This document shows, one piece after another, positions 18,660-27,267 of a stretch of 64,000 bases of DNA. A program made the position numbers and the translations under genes. The stretch comes from Paragemmobacter amnigenus (GTDB lineage: Bacteria; Pseudomonadota; Alphaproteobacteria; Rhodobacterales; Rhodobacteraceae), in the NCBI RefSeq assembly GCF_009908265.2, contig NZ_JAAATX020000005.1, positions 248,001 through 312,000 of the forward strand, written 5' to 3'. Positions within the stretch are counted from its first letter, which is position 1. The number at the start of each line of letters is the position of its first letter. A model generated the notes under the pieces. The model saw only the letters and a program-made list of their open reading frames with translations, did not search any database and was not told the origin of the DNA.

Positions 18660-19666
18660 GCCCAGTTCCCCTTGGACATCAGCCCCAGAATTTCCAACTG
18701 GCGCCAGTTGATGTATTTCTCCGACCACTTGCACCACAGGTCGGGGTGGGTCTTCAGCCCGTCGCGATAGGCGCGGTATTCGGCGCTGTTGGCGTAATGC
18801 TGCCCGCGCTCCAGTTCCTCGTCGGCCTTGGCGGCGAAGGTATCCAGGAACTTCGCGTGCAGCAGACAGCCCGACGCCTTCTCGCCCCCCCATTCATCAT
18901 AGGTCAGGTTCAACCCGCGCGGCAGCAGCATGTGGGTCGAACTGGCATAGGCATAGGCGCGGTGCCATTTCACCAGTGGGATCTTGTTCAGCGCGGGCGC
19001 GGCCTTGGGCCGGTCGCGGAAGAAGACCCGCGCGCGTGGGCCGCCCTGCACCCACAGGTTGCCGTCACCGGGGTTGCGCTTGACCGAATAGTTGGCGCTG
19101 TCGAACCACTGCGCGATCTCGAAGGGATCCTGCCCCTCGCGATAGGGTTGGGCGTCCATCGGCCCCTTGGGATACATGTCCAGCAACATGGCCGAGAAGG
19201 AGCGTATCCCCGACGTCTCCAGCCAGTCTGTCAGCGCGCGCAGGGGGCGCGTCTCGCAAAAGGGGTAGACGAGGAATTCGTCGGGATCGACCACCAGCGT
19301 CCAGTGCCCGTGGCAGTATTTGCGTTGCAGCGCCGTGATCCAGTCCATCCCGAAGCGCGACGCCTTATAGCTGCCCGTCGCCACCCAGAGCGATACGTCC
19401 GACTGCTGTTGCAGGTATTCGCGCGACCCGTCATCCGACCCGTTGTCTACGATGAGGAAGTGGTTGACCCCCAGATCACGGTAATAGCGCAGGAAATAGG
19501 GCAGGCGGACGCGTTCGTTCCGCAGGGTGGACAAAAGCAGGATGGAATCGCCACGGATCGCCCCCGTGCGATTGACCACGGCTGTCATCTCGCGACGTTT
19601 CAGCCATGCGCGCAGGTGAAGCCGCCTGCGACGCAGCCTCAACCGATATGCACCGACAATCCCCAC
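18656..19666 (-). CDS. GT2-type glycosyltransferase, copy A
   Basis: 336 residues with a GT-A fold: STLRNERVRLPYFLRYYRDLG, VDNGSDDG (residues 73-80) and the metal-binding VDPDEFLVYP (126-135). It is clearly paralogous over its entire length to the gene at 19876-20898 (shared AYRLRLxRRRL, SYKASRFGMDW, MLLDMYPKGP/MMLDLYPKGP, GLMSKGNW/GLMSRGGW). The homology extends to the N-terminal AYRLRL block, which supports the GTG start at 19666. Heads the sub-operon GT2-A, branching enzyme, sulfotransferase. Sugar specificity unknown. Confidence 0.83.
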   Translation of the reverse strand: MGIVGAYRLRLRRRRLHLRAWLKRREMTAVVNRTGAIRGDSILLLSTLRNERVRLPYFLRYYRDLGVNHFLIVDNGSDDGSREYLQQQSDVSLWVATGSYKASRFGMDWITALQRKYCHGHWTLVVDPDEFLVYPFCETRPLRALTDWLETSGIRSFSAMLLDMYPKGPMDAQPYREGQDPFEIAQWFDSANYSVKRNPGDGNLWVQGGPRARVFFRDRPKAAPALNKIPLVKWHRAYAYASSTHMLLPRGLNLTYDEWGGEKASGCLLHAKFLDTFAAKADEELERGQHYANSAEYRAYRDGLKTHPDLWCKWSEKYINWRQLEILGLMSKGNWA

Positions 19667-19875
19667 CTGTCCGCCCGTCCCCTACGGTTTCGCCATCTCC
19701 CTGCGAAAGCCGTGCCACACTGGTTAATTCTCGCCTCGGTCTTTCTGCCGCCCTGCCATCCGTAAGGATATCAGAAACGATTTTGCGCCAGTTTAGTAAG
19801 TGACCCGTCCCAAGTAAACAATTCCTCGCCAAAAGTATAATTGCAGGAACAATTTGCTGGCAAATCCGGCGGTCG
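19667..19875 (-). promoter_or_regulatory. AT-rich gap between the two GT2 paralogues
   Basis: 209 bases, much lower in GC than the flanking genes, especially 19740-19866. It holds a weak minus-strand promoter candidate (TTGTTT, 17-base spacer, TACTAA) and a short inverted repeat ATTTGC/GCAAAT at 19852-19865. A promoter here would let the downstream three genes be controlled apart from galU and GT2-B. Confidence 0.4.
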
Positions 19876-20898
19876 TCAGACCCATCCGCCGCGCGACATC
19901 AACCCCAGCGATTCCAGTGCACGCCAACAAGTCAACCGGCGCGATTGCGGTATCCAGAAATCGGGGTTTTCGGCCAGCGCGTCGTAATAGCGGTCATATT
20001 GCGCGGAATTGGAAAAATGCTCGCCCCGCCGCTTTTCCTCGGCCGCGCGGTCCACGACCGTGTGCAGGAATTTGGTGTGCAGCAAAAGGCCCGAGGGCGC
20101 CTCGCCCCCGTCGGTGTCGTAAATGCGGTTCAGCGGGGGCGGCAGCAGCGAATGGGTGGAATTCACATAGGCATAGCGCCAGTGCCATTTCACCAGAGGC
20201 ACCTTGTTCAGCGTGGGCGCGCGGCGGGGTTCCTGTGCAAAGAACATCCGCCCGCGCGGGCCGCCCTGTATCCACAGGTTACCCATCGGTTCCTGCACAC
20301 GGATGCCATAGCCTGACGGATCGAACCATTCCAGCACCGCCAGCGGATCCTCTCCCGCGCGATAGGGATGCGCGGCCACCGGCCCCTTGGGATAAAGGTC
20401 CAGCATCATCGCGCCGAACATGCGCCGCCCCTGACCGTCCAGCCAGCCGGTCAGCGCGCGCAGGTCGCGGCTGTCCCAGTGGGGATAGATCAGCAGCTCG
20501 TCCGCATCGACCGTCAGGCACCAGTGCCCGTGGCCGTATCGCGCCAGCAGCAGGACCATCCAGTCCATCCCGAAGCGCGACGCCTTGTAGCTGGCCTGCG
20601 TGGACCATAGCGACACGTCCGGCTGGGCGCGCAGGAATTCGGTGGTGCCGTCGTCGCTGCCATTGTCCACGATCAGGAACTGAGCCACGCCCAGCCTGCG
20701 GTGATGGTCCAGAAACCATGGCAGTCGCACCGCCTCGTTCCGGACGGTGGCAAAGCACAGGATGTCGTCGCGGCGGATCGCGGCGGTCCGGTCGCTCACG
20801 GGCGTCAACTCGCCCCGCCGCCGCCACGCCTGCCACAGCAGCCTGCGCCGTTTCAGGCGCAGGCGGTAGGCGTCAAGAAGACGGGCGGGAGTTTCCAT
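19876..20898 (-). CDS. GT2-type glycosyltransferase, copy B
   Basis: 340-residue paralogue of the 18656-19666 gene. The GT-A motifs are VRNEAVRLPWFLDHHRRLG, VDNGSDDG (77-84) and VDADELLIYP. It starts 13 nt after the galU stop, so it is most likely co-transcribed with galU. No membrane segment or signal peptide. Like its twin it probably adds a residue to a surface glycan on the cytoplasmic face; donor unknown. Confidence 0.83.
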   Translation of the reverse strand: METPARLLDAYRLRLKRRRLLWQAWRRRGELTPVSDRTAAIRRDDILCFATVRNEAVRLPWFLDHHRRLGVAQFLIVDNGSDDGTTEFLRAQPDVSLWSTQASYKASRFGMDWMVLLLARYGHGHWCLTVDADELLIYPHWDSRDLRALTGWLDGQGRRMFGAMMLDLYPKGPVAAHPYRAGEDPLAVLEWFDPSGYGIRVQEPMGNLWIQGGPRGRMFFAQEPRRAPTLNKVPLVKWHWRYAYVNSTHSLLPPPLNRIYDTDGGEAPSGLLLHTKFLHTVVDRAAEEKRRGEHFSNSAQYDRYYDALAENPDFWIPQSRRLTCWRALESLGLMSRGGWV

Positions 20899-20911
20899 CC
20901 GCCCGTCCGGA

Positions 20912-21805
20912 TCACTGCGCCGCTTTCTGGAGCGCGATCATGTCGTGCAGATAGGCCGAGAATTCGTCGCGCAGATCGGGCCGCGACAGGCCGAAGGCGA
21001 CGGTCGCCTGAAGGAACCCCGCCTTCGACCCGCAGTCATAGCGCTGGCCGCGGAAGCGATAGCCGAAGATGCCCTCGCCCTCGGCCTCTTGCGCGATGGC
21101 GTCGGTCAGCTGGATCTCGCCGCCCGCGCCCTGCTTGACCTTGTTCAGGTTGGTCAGAACCTTGGGCGACAGGATGTAGCGCCCGATCACCGCCAGATTC
21201 GACGGCTCGGTCCCCGGGGCGGGCTTTTCGACCATGCCCTTGGCCTTGACGATGGCCCCCATATCCTCGCCGATGTCGAGGATGCCGTAGGACTTGGCCT
21301 TTTCGGGCGCGACCTCCATCGCGGCGACCATGTTGCCGCCGGTCTGCTCATAGGCTTCGACCATCTGCTGCAGACAGGGCTTTTCCGCCGCGATCACGTC
21401 ATCGGGCAGCAGCACGGCAAAGGGTTCGTTCCCGATCAGCCGCCGCGCGCACCACACGGCATGGCCCAGACCCATGGGCCGGTTCTGCCGGATATAGGCG
21501 ATGGCGCCCGAATCCATGTTGGTTTCCTTGAGGATTTCCAGCAGCTCGTCCTTGCCGGATTTCCGCAGGCTGCTTTCCAGCTCGGGCGCGTGGTCGAAGT
21601 AATCCTCCAGCGCGGATTTTCCGCGCGAGGTCACGAAGATGAACTCCTTGATCCCCGCCGCGCGCGCCTCGTCGATGGCGTACTGGATCAGGGGCCGGTC
21701 AACCAGCGTCATGATCTCTTTGGGAATGGACTTCGTGGCCGGAAGGAAACGTGTCCCCAGACCTGCCACCGGAAAGACGGCCTTGGTGACCTTCTTGACT
21801 TTCAT
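20912..21805 (-). CDS. galU: UTP-glucose-1-phosphate uridylyltransferase
   Basis: Makes UDP-glucose from UTP and glucose 1-phosphate. The 297-residue protein shows the nucleotidyltransferase motif GLGTRFLPATKSIPKEI near the N-terminus and the UDP-sugar site region GLGHAVWCARRLIGNEPFAVLLPDD. The ATG at 21805 (MKVKKVTKAVFPVAG) gives the typical length; a longer frame adds an unlikely 21 residues. Immediately upstream of GT2-B, it supplies an activated sugar for the glycan block and for LPS. Confidence 0.96.
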   Translation of the reverse strand: MKVKKVTKAVFPVAGLGTRFLPATKSIPKEIMTLVDRPLIQYAIDEARAAGIKEFIFVTSRGKSALEDYFDHAPELESSLRKSGKDELLEILKETNMDSGAIAYIRQNRPMGLGHAVWCARRLIGNEPFAVLLPDDVIAAEKPCLQQMVEAYEQTGGNMVAAMEVAPEKAKSYGILDIGEDMGAIVKAKGMVEKPAPGTEPSNLAVIGRYILSPKVLTNLNKVKQGAGGEIQLTDAIAQEAEGEGIFGYRFRGQRYDCGSKAGFLQATVAFGLSRPDLRDEFSAYLHDMIALQKAAQ

Positions 21806-21939
21806 TTCTCGCACCCATGCTGAACCGGAAATACGCCGGCCCTTGCTGTCCCATAACGGATATCGCATGCGATCTTCAATCGCGCGCCGATCACAGGCAG
21901 GATATCAGCGATTTGCCACGCATGGAACGTGACGCGGCG

Positions 21940-22728
21940 TCAGACCATCGCCGCCATCATTGCCTCGATCACCGGCACGTCCGAGGGGTTGTTCAACTCC
22001 CAGAACTGCCGCCCCTTGGCGCTCACCTCGACGCACAGCACGTTCCGCCCGTTTTCAAGGAAGCGGAGCTGTTCCAGCCCTTCCAGCCGCTCCAGCGGGC
22101 CGGTGGGCCAGCGGGGATAGGCCGCCAGCGCGTCGGGGCGATAGGCATAGACGCCGACATGGTGGAAGACGGGCGTCGGCTCCTCGGCCCCGTAGTCGCG
22201 GCCGGTATAGGGAATCACCTCTTTCGAGAAATAAAGCCCCCGCCCCCCCGCGCCGAAGACGGCGGTTGTCCCGCCCACGCGCCCGTTGCGGCGATCCTCC
22301 AGCAGCTTGGCCAGCATCGCCCCCTCGCAGCGCAGGACGGGTGTGGCGATTTCCGCGCCGGGATCGGCGCGCAGGCCCGCGACCAGATCCTCGACGAACC
22401 ACGCAGGCGTCAGCGGCGCGTCGCCCTGAAGGTTCACCACGATGTCGAACCCCGGCAGCTTTGCCGCCACCTCTGCGCAACGCTCCGTCCCGTTCTGGCA
22501 GTCGGACGAGGTCATCACCACCTCGGCCCCGAAGCCCATGGCATGGTCGCGGATGCGGTCGTCATCTGTCGCCACCACCACGCGGTCCGCGCCGCGCACG
22601 GCCATCGCGGCCTCCCATGACCTGCGGATCAGGGTCTTCTTCCCGTCCGGCCCGTTCAACTCCACCAGCGGCTTGCCGGGATAGCGGGTGCTGGCATAGC
22701 GGGCGGGAATGGCGATCAGGACACTCAT
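21940..22728 (-). CDS. kdsB: 3-deoxy-manno-octulosonate cytidylyltransferase (CMP-Kdo synthetase)
   Basis: Activates Kdo as CMP-Kdo for lipid A core or capsule linker. 262 residues with the family N-terminus VLIAIPARYASTRYPGKPL, DRVVVATDDDRI, NGTERCAEVA and VNLQGDAPLTP. The start ATG at 22728 overlaps the cysQ stop (ATGA). With kdsD at 11336 two Kdo-pathway genes lie in this window. Rhodobacterales KdsB proteins are somewhat divergent from E. coli, so a closely related CMP-sugar synthetase is a remote alternative. Confidence 0.9.
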   Translation of the reverse strand: MSVLIAIPARYASTRYPGKPLVELNGPDGKKTLIRRSWEAAMAVRGADRVVVATDDDRIRDHAMGFGAEVVMTSSDCQNGTERCAEVAAKLPGFDIVVNLQGDAPLTPAWFVEDLVAGLRADPGAEIATPVLRCEGAMLAKLLEDRRNGRVGGTTAVFGAGGRGLYFSKEVIPYTGRDYGAEEPTPVFHHVGVYAYRPDALAAYPRWPTGPLERLEGLEQLRFLENGRNVLCVEVSAKGRQFWELNNPSDVPVIEAMMAAMV

Positions 22729-23519
22729 TTCCGCAGCTCCACCCCGGGGGCAAAGGCGATGAAATGCGGGTTGTCCCAGCCCGGCTTGCCATAGGCCAGG
22801 GCCTCGTGCGTGTCGAAGCGGACGACATGCCCGCCCGCCCCGCGCAACACGGCATCGCCCGCCGCCGTGTCCCATTCCATCGTGCGCCCGATGCGGGGGT
22901 AAAGATCGGCCTCGCCCGTGGCGACAAGGCAGAACTTCAGGCTGGACCCCGCACTCTTGGCATCCTTGACCGAATATTTGCCGATATAGTCATCCGTCGC
23001 CTGATCGCGGTGCGATTTCGACGCTACCACCATCAGCGCGGCATTGTCGGGGGTCGACACGCGGATCGGCGTGACCTTGCCAGCGCGTACCTTGTCGAAG
23101 GGCGCTGCCTCCTCGACCGCCGTGCCGTCGGGCAGGGTATAGAACAGCCGCCCCTTGGCCGGCGCATAGACCACGCCCCGCAGCGGCACGCCGTCCTGCA
23201 CATAGGCGATGTTCACCGTGAAATCCCCGCGCCGCTGCACGAATTCCTTGGTCCCGTCCAGCGGATCGACGATCAGGAAGGTCCGCGCCGTCAGGGCGTG
23301 GCTGTCCGCCTGCTCCTCGGTGATCAGCACCACATCGGGAAACTCCGCCCGCAGCCCGGCCGAGATATGGGCATCCGCCGCCTCGTCCGCCTCTGTCACG
23401 GGGGATGCGTCCGACTTGGCCTTCACCTCGAAATCCGGACCGTCATAGATGGCCATGATGCGGTCGCCCGCCTCCAGTGCAAGGCGGCGGATCACAGGGA
23501 TCAGGTGTTCGAAATCCAT
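22725..23519 (-). CDS. cysQ: 3'(2'),5'-bisphosphate nucleotidase CysQ
   Basis: 264-residue inositol-monophosphatase-fold enzyme hydrolysing PAP (3'-phosphoadenosine 5'-phosphate) to AMP, thereby relieving product inhibition of PAPS-using enzymes. Metal-binding motifs: ITEEQAD, VDPLDGTKEF and MEWDTAAGDAVLRGAGG. It overlaps kdsB by 4 nt and starts the minus-strand run. Its proximity to the sulfotransferase at 15530, which would produce PAP, suggests a functional link (inference). Confidence 0.94.
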   Translation of the reverse strand: MDFEHLIPVIRRLALEAGDRIMAIYDGPDFEVKAKSDASPVTEADEAADAHISAGLRAEFPDVVLITEEQADSHALTARTFLIVDPLDGTKEFVQRRGDFTVNIAYVQDGVPLRGVVYAPAKGRLFYTLPDGTAVEEAAPFDKVRAGKVTPIRVSTPDNAALMVVASKSHRDQATDDYIGKYSVKDAKSAGSSLKFCLVATGEADLYPRIGRTMEWDTAAGDAVLRGAGGHVVRFDTHEALAYGKPGWDNPHFIAFAPGVELRK

Positions 23520-23660
23520 CACGTCTCCGGAAAGGACAGGCAGCGCGCAGGGCCGCAGTTGAAGTCGGTCTCGGCCCGACTTATCATCCGGCCTTGTAAA
23601 AACGGCAAGCAGTCCCGGCAGGGCAAACCGCTCTGCCGCATCGGGTGCGAGGGTCACGAA

Positions 23661-24485
23661 GTGCGGTTCCACGCCGAAGTCAGGCGCACAAAGGCGCGCA
23701 CCGCCCTCGGGATGCTGGAACTGGTGTTCCACGGCGCCGTGCACAATGTCCGCATGTCCCATACCAGCGCGGTGATCGGCCTTGTGCTGAACGTGATCCA
23801 GTCCTCGCTGATGGTCTTGGGTTTTTACATCATGTTCACCTTCACCGGCGCGCGTCCCAACGCGATCCGGGGCGACTACATCCTGTTCCTGATGTCCGGC
23901 GTGTTCATGTACATGACGCATGTCAAGACGCTGAACTCGGTGATGCGGGCGGACGGGCCGACATCGGCCATGATGAAACACGCGCCGATGAACACGCTGA
24001 TCGCGATCATGTCCGGCGCGCTCGGCGCACTTTATCTGCAGGTCTTCTCGGCGGCGATCATCCTTTACGTCTACCACGCCGTCCTGTCGCCCATCAGCTT
24101 CCACCAGCCGGTCGGTATGATGGCGATGCTGCTTCTGGCCTGGGGAACGGGCATTGCGGTCGGGCTTCTTTTCCGTGCCGCCATGCCATGGCAACCGCGG
24201 GTCTTCGGCATGGTGGCGCAGCTTTACATCCGCCTGAACATGATCGCCTCGGGCAAGATGTTCGTGGCCAATGCCATGCCGACCGCCGTTCTGGCCTTTT
24301 TCGACTGGAACCCGCTCTTCCATGTCATCGATCAGGGCAGGGGGTTCATTTTCCTGAACTACCACCCCCGCTATTCCAGCATCGAATATCCCGTCTACGC
24401 GATGTTCGCGATCCTCGCGCTGGGCCTGATCGGGGAATACTACACGGGCAAGCGCGTCTCGCTCAGCTGGTCGATGGGGAAATAA
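23661..24485 (+). CDS. Polysaccharide export ABC transporter permease (KpsM/RfbA type)
   Basis: 274-residue ABC-2 membrane protein with six predicted hydrophobic segments (for example SAVIGLVLNVIQSSLMVLGF, YILFLMSGVFMYMTH, MMAMLLLAWGTGIAVGLLF). The C-terminal WNPLFHVIDQGRGFIFLNY is typical of polysaccharide/polyol-phosphate exporters. I chose GTG at 23661 because GAGGG lies about 8 nt before it and it gives the short cytoplasmic N-terminus of the family; the frame is open further upstream. No cognate ATPase or other capsule exporter gene adjoins it. It overlaps the convergent alkB gene by 23 nt. Confidence 0.85.
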   Translation: MRFHAEVRRTKARTALGMLELVFHGAVHNVRMSHTSAVIGLVLNVIQSSLMVLGFYIMFTFTGARPNAIRGDYILFLMSGVFMYMTHVKTLNSVMRADGPTSAMMKHAPMNTLIAIMSGALGALYLQVFSAAIILYVYHAVLSPISFHQPVGMMAMLLLAWGTGIAVGLLFRAAMPWQPRVFGMVAQLYIRLNMIASGKMFVANAMPTAVLAFFDWNPLFHVIDQGRGFIFLNYHPRYSSIEYPVYAMFAILALGLIGEYYTGKRVSLSWSMGK

Positions 24486-25080
24486 CCCCCTCGTCCACCA
24501 CCCGCAGCGTCAGGTTGATCCGCCCACCCCCCGCCAGCAGGCGCGACGAGCCAAAGCGCAGCCGGTCGATACCATGCCATGCCAGCCGCGCCGCGCCGCC
24601 CATGACCACCACATCGCCCGACCGCAGCCAGACGCTTTCCGTTCCGTCCTTGCGCTCCACGCCCCCCATGCGGAACAGCGCCTCGTCCCCCAGCGAGATC
24701 GACACGACCGGAAAGCTGAAATCGCCCTCGTCCTTGTCCTGATGCAGGCCCATCTTGGCCCCTTCGCCGTAGAAATTGACCAGACAGCAATCCGGATCGC
24801 GCGCAAGTCCCGTCACCTGCCGCCAGACCGCAAGGACCGATGCCGGAATCGGCGGCCAATCCCGCCCCGACGGATGCCGCGGCTCATAGCGGTATCCCCG
24901 CCGGTCGGTGATCCATCCCGCCCGTCCTGCCGCCGTCATCCGCACGCTCATGGCCCGCCCGCCCGGCGTCACCGGCGACAGCAACGGCGCGGCGGCCACC
25001 ACGGCGCGCAGATCGCCCACCATCGCCGCCTGCGCCGCCCCGTCCAGAAGGCCCGGCCAATAGGCAAAGCCCCTGATCAT
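24463..25080 (-). CDS. alkB: AlkB-type DNA alkylation-repair dioxygenase
   Basis: 205-residue Fe(II)/2-oxoglutarate dioxygenase that oxidatively demethylates 1-methyladenine and 3-methylcytosine. The iron ligands appear in LHQDKDE (H-x-D) and in the later WHGIDRL; the 2-oxoglutarate-binding arginines are in RINLTLR. YEPRHPSGRDWPPIP and CLVNFYGEGAKMG also match AlkB proteins. Start ATG at 25080 has GGAG a few bases upstream; longer frames run into the dnaK promoter. It is divergent from dnaK and its 3' end overlaps the permease gene tail to tail. Confidence 0.93.
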   Translation of the reverse strand: MIRGFAYWPGLLDGAAQAAMVGDLRAVVAAAPLLSPVTPGGRAMSVRMTAAGRAGWITDRRGYRYEPRHPSGRDWPPIPASVLAVWRQVTGLARDPDCCLVNFYGEGAKMGLHQDKDEGDFSFPVVSISLGDEALFRMGGVERKDGTESVWLRSGDVVVMGGAARLAWHGIDRLRFGSSRLLAGGGRINLTLRVVDEGVISPSTS

Positions 25081-25139
25081 CACCGCTCCGCCCATGCGCC
25101 ATTCCTTCGGATTGCCAACGAATTCCACCCTGAGGGGCG

Positions 25140-25168
25140 CTTGCAGCCCCCCGATGCCCCCCTTATAT
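25140..25168 (+). promoter_or_regulatory. Heat-shock (RpoH-type) promoter of dnaK
   Basis: CTTGCAG (25140-25146), 14-base spacer, CCTTATAT (25161-25168). This fits the alphaproteobacterial sigma-32 pattern (CTTG, then CCCCATNT-like) and has the same -35 heptamer and spacing as the clpB promoter at 61773. The predicted leader is about 107 nt. Confidence 0.7.
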
Positions 25169-25282
25169 ACACGCCAAGCCGGGATCGGGCGGGCCGCCTG
25201 CCCCGGATGCACTTGGGATCGGGGCTGGATGCCTTGCAAGGGTCCAACCCCAAAACATCGCCGGAAGAAGAGGTAGCATATC

Positions 25283-27190
25283 ATGGCCAAAGTCATCGGG
25301 ATTGACCTCGGGACGACCAACTCCTGCGTTGCCATCATGGATGGCTCGCAACCCCGCATCATCGAAAACTCCGAAGGCGCGCGCACCACGCCGTCCATCG
25401 TCGCCTTCACCGAAACCGAACGTCTGGTGGGCCAGCCCGCCAAGCGTCAGGCCGTGACCAACGCCGCCAACACCGTCTTCGCGGTGAAGCGTCTGATCGG
25501 CCGCCGCCATGACGATCCGGCGGTGACGAAGGACCAGAAGAACATCCCCTACAAGGTGGTGAACGGCGGCAACGGCGACGCGTGGGTCGAAGTGCGCGGC
25601 GAGAAGTATTCGCCGTCGCAAATCTCTGCCTTCATCCTGCAGAAGATGAAGGAAACGGCCGAGTCCTATCTGGGCGAGACGGTCACGCAGGCCGTCATCA
25701 CCGTTCCCGCCTATTTCAACGACGCCCAGCGTCAGGCAACCAAGGACGCCGGCAAGATCGCCGGTCTGGAAGTGCTGCGCATCATCAACGAACCCACGGC
25801 CGCCGCTCTGGCCTATGGGCTCGACAAGAAGGAAACCCGCACGATCGCGGTCTATGACCTTGGCGGCGGCACCTTCGACATCACCATCCTGGAAATCGAC
25901 GACGGCCTGTTCGAGGTGAAGTCGACCAACGGCGACACCTTCCTCGGCGGCGAAGATTTCGACATGCGCATCGTCAGCTATCTGGCCGACGAATTCAAAA
26001 AGGAACACGGCGTCGACCTGACGCTGGACAAGATGGCCCTCCAGCGCCTGAAAGAGGCGGCGGAAAAGGCCAAGATCGAACTGTCGTCCAGCCAGCAGAC
26101 CGAGATCAACCAGCCGTTCATCTCGATGGACAAGAACACGGGCCAGCCGCTCCACCTCGTGGTAAAGCTGACGCGGGCGAAGCTGGAATCGCTGGTCGAC
26201 GACCTCATCAAGAAGTCGATGAAGCCCTGCGCCGCCGCGCTGAAGGATGCGGGTCTCTCCACCTCGGACATCGACGAAGTCGTCCTCGTCGGCGGCATGA
26301 CCCGTATGCCCCGCGTGATCGAGGAAGTGACCAAATTCTTCGGCAAGGAACCCCACAAGGGCGTGAACCCCGATGAAGTCGTCGCCGCCGGCGCCGCCAT
26401 CCAGGCGGGCGTGCTGCAGGGTGACGTGAAGGACGTGGTCCTTCTGGACGTGACGCCCCTCTCGCTGGGGATCGAAACGCTGGGTGGCGTCTTCACCCGA
26501 CTGATCGACCGCAACACCACGATCCCGACCAAGAAGTCGCAGATCTTCTCCACGGCCGAAGACAACCAGAACGCCGTGACGATCCGCGTCTTCCAGGGCG
26601 AACGCGAAATGGCCGCGGACAACAAGATGCTGGGCCAGTTCAACCTTGAAAACATCCCGCCCGCCCCGCGCGGCATGCCGCAGATCGAGGTGACCTTCGA
26701 CATCGACGCCAACGGCATCGTGTCCGTCAGCGCGAAGGACAAGGGCACCGGCAAATCGCAGCAGATCACGATCCAGGCTTCGGGCGGCCTGTCCGACGAC
26801 GACATCGAAAAGATGATCAAGGACGCCGAGGCGAATGCCGACGCGGACCGCGCGCGCAAGGAACTGGTGGAAACCAAGAACCAGGGCGAAAGCCTGCTGC
26901 ATTCCACCAAGAAGTCGCTGTCGGAACATTCCGACAAGGTCGATCCCTCCACCGTCGAAGCCATCGAATTCGCCATGTCTCCGCTGGAAGAGGCGCTGAA
27001 GGGCGAAGACGCGGGCAAGATCAAGGGCGCGATCCAGAACCTGACCGAAGCCGCGATGAAGCTGGGCGAGGCGATCTACAAGGCCAGCCAGTCCGAAGCC
27101 GACGGCAAGGACGAGGATGCCCCGCGTCCGGTCGACGACGACATCGTCGATGCCGACTTCGAGGATTTGGGCGAAAACAAGCGGAAGTGA
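25283..27190 (+). CDS. dnaK: Chaperone DnaK (Hsp70)
   Basis: 635-residue ATP-driven chaperone that binds hydrophobic peptide segments together with DnaJ and GrpE. ATPase motifs are [14 protein letters not shown] at the N-terminus and [14 protein letters not shown]; the linker and substrate-binding domain begin near [16 protein letters not shown]. The acidic tail ends with [18 protein letters not shown]. Preceded by an RpoH-type promoter and an AGAGGTAG ribosome-binding site. dnaJ follows after 77 nt; grpE is not in the window. Confidence 0.99.
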   Translation: MAKVIGIDLGTTNSCVAIMDGSQPRIIENSEGARTTPSIVAFTETERLVGQPAKRQAVTNAANTVFAVKRLIGRRHDDPAVTKDQKNIPYKVVNGGNGDAWVEVRGEKYSPSQISAFILQKMKETAESYLGETVTQAVITVPAYFNDAQRQATKDAGKIAGLEVLRIINEPTAAALAYGLDKKETRTIAVYDLGGGTFDITILEIDDGLFEVKSTNGDTFLGGEDFDMRIVSYLADEFKKEHGVDLTLDKMALQRLKEAAEKAKIELSSSQQTEINQPFISMDKNTGQPLHLVVKLTRAKLESLVDDLIKKSMKPCAAALKDAGLSTSDIDEVVLVGGMTRMPRVIEEVTKFFGKEPHKGVNPDEVVAAGAAIQAGVLQGDVKDVVLLDVTPLSLGIETLGGVFTRLIDRNTTIPTKKSQIFSTAEDNQNAVTIRVFQGEREMAADNKMLGQFNLENIPPAPRGMPQIEVTFDIDANGIVSVSAKDKGTGKSQQITIQASGGLSDDDIEKMIKDAEANADADRARKELVETKNQGESLLHSTKKSLSEHSDKVDPSTVEAIEFAMSPLEEALKGEDAGKIKGAIQNLTEAAMKLGEAIYKASQSEADGKDEDAPRPVDDDIVDADFEDLGENKRK

Positions 27191-27209
27191 CACCGCACGG
27201 ATCGGAAAG

Positions 27210-27237
27210 GGGGGCGGTTCGGCAACGGACCGCCCCC
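27210..27237 (+). terminator. Hairpin between dnaK and dnaJ
   Basis: GGGGGCGGT (27210-27218) pairs with ACCGCCCCC (27229-27237) around a 10-base loop. No T-tract follows, so it more likely attenuates read-through or stabilises the dnaK mRNA 3' end than terminates fully, which would lower DnaJ relative to DnaK. Confidence 0.5.
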
Positions 27238-27267
27238 ACCCGGTTCTGAAAGGGGATTTTGTCCCAG

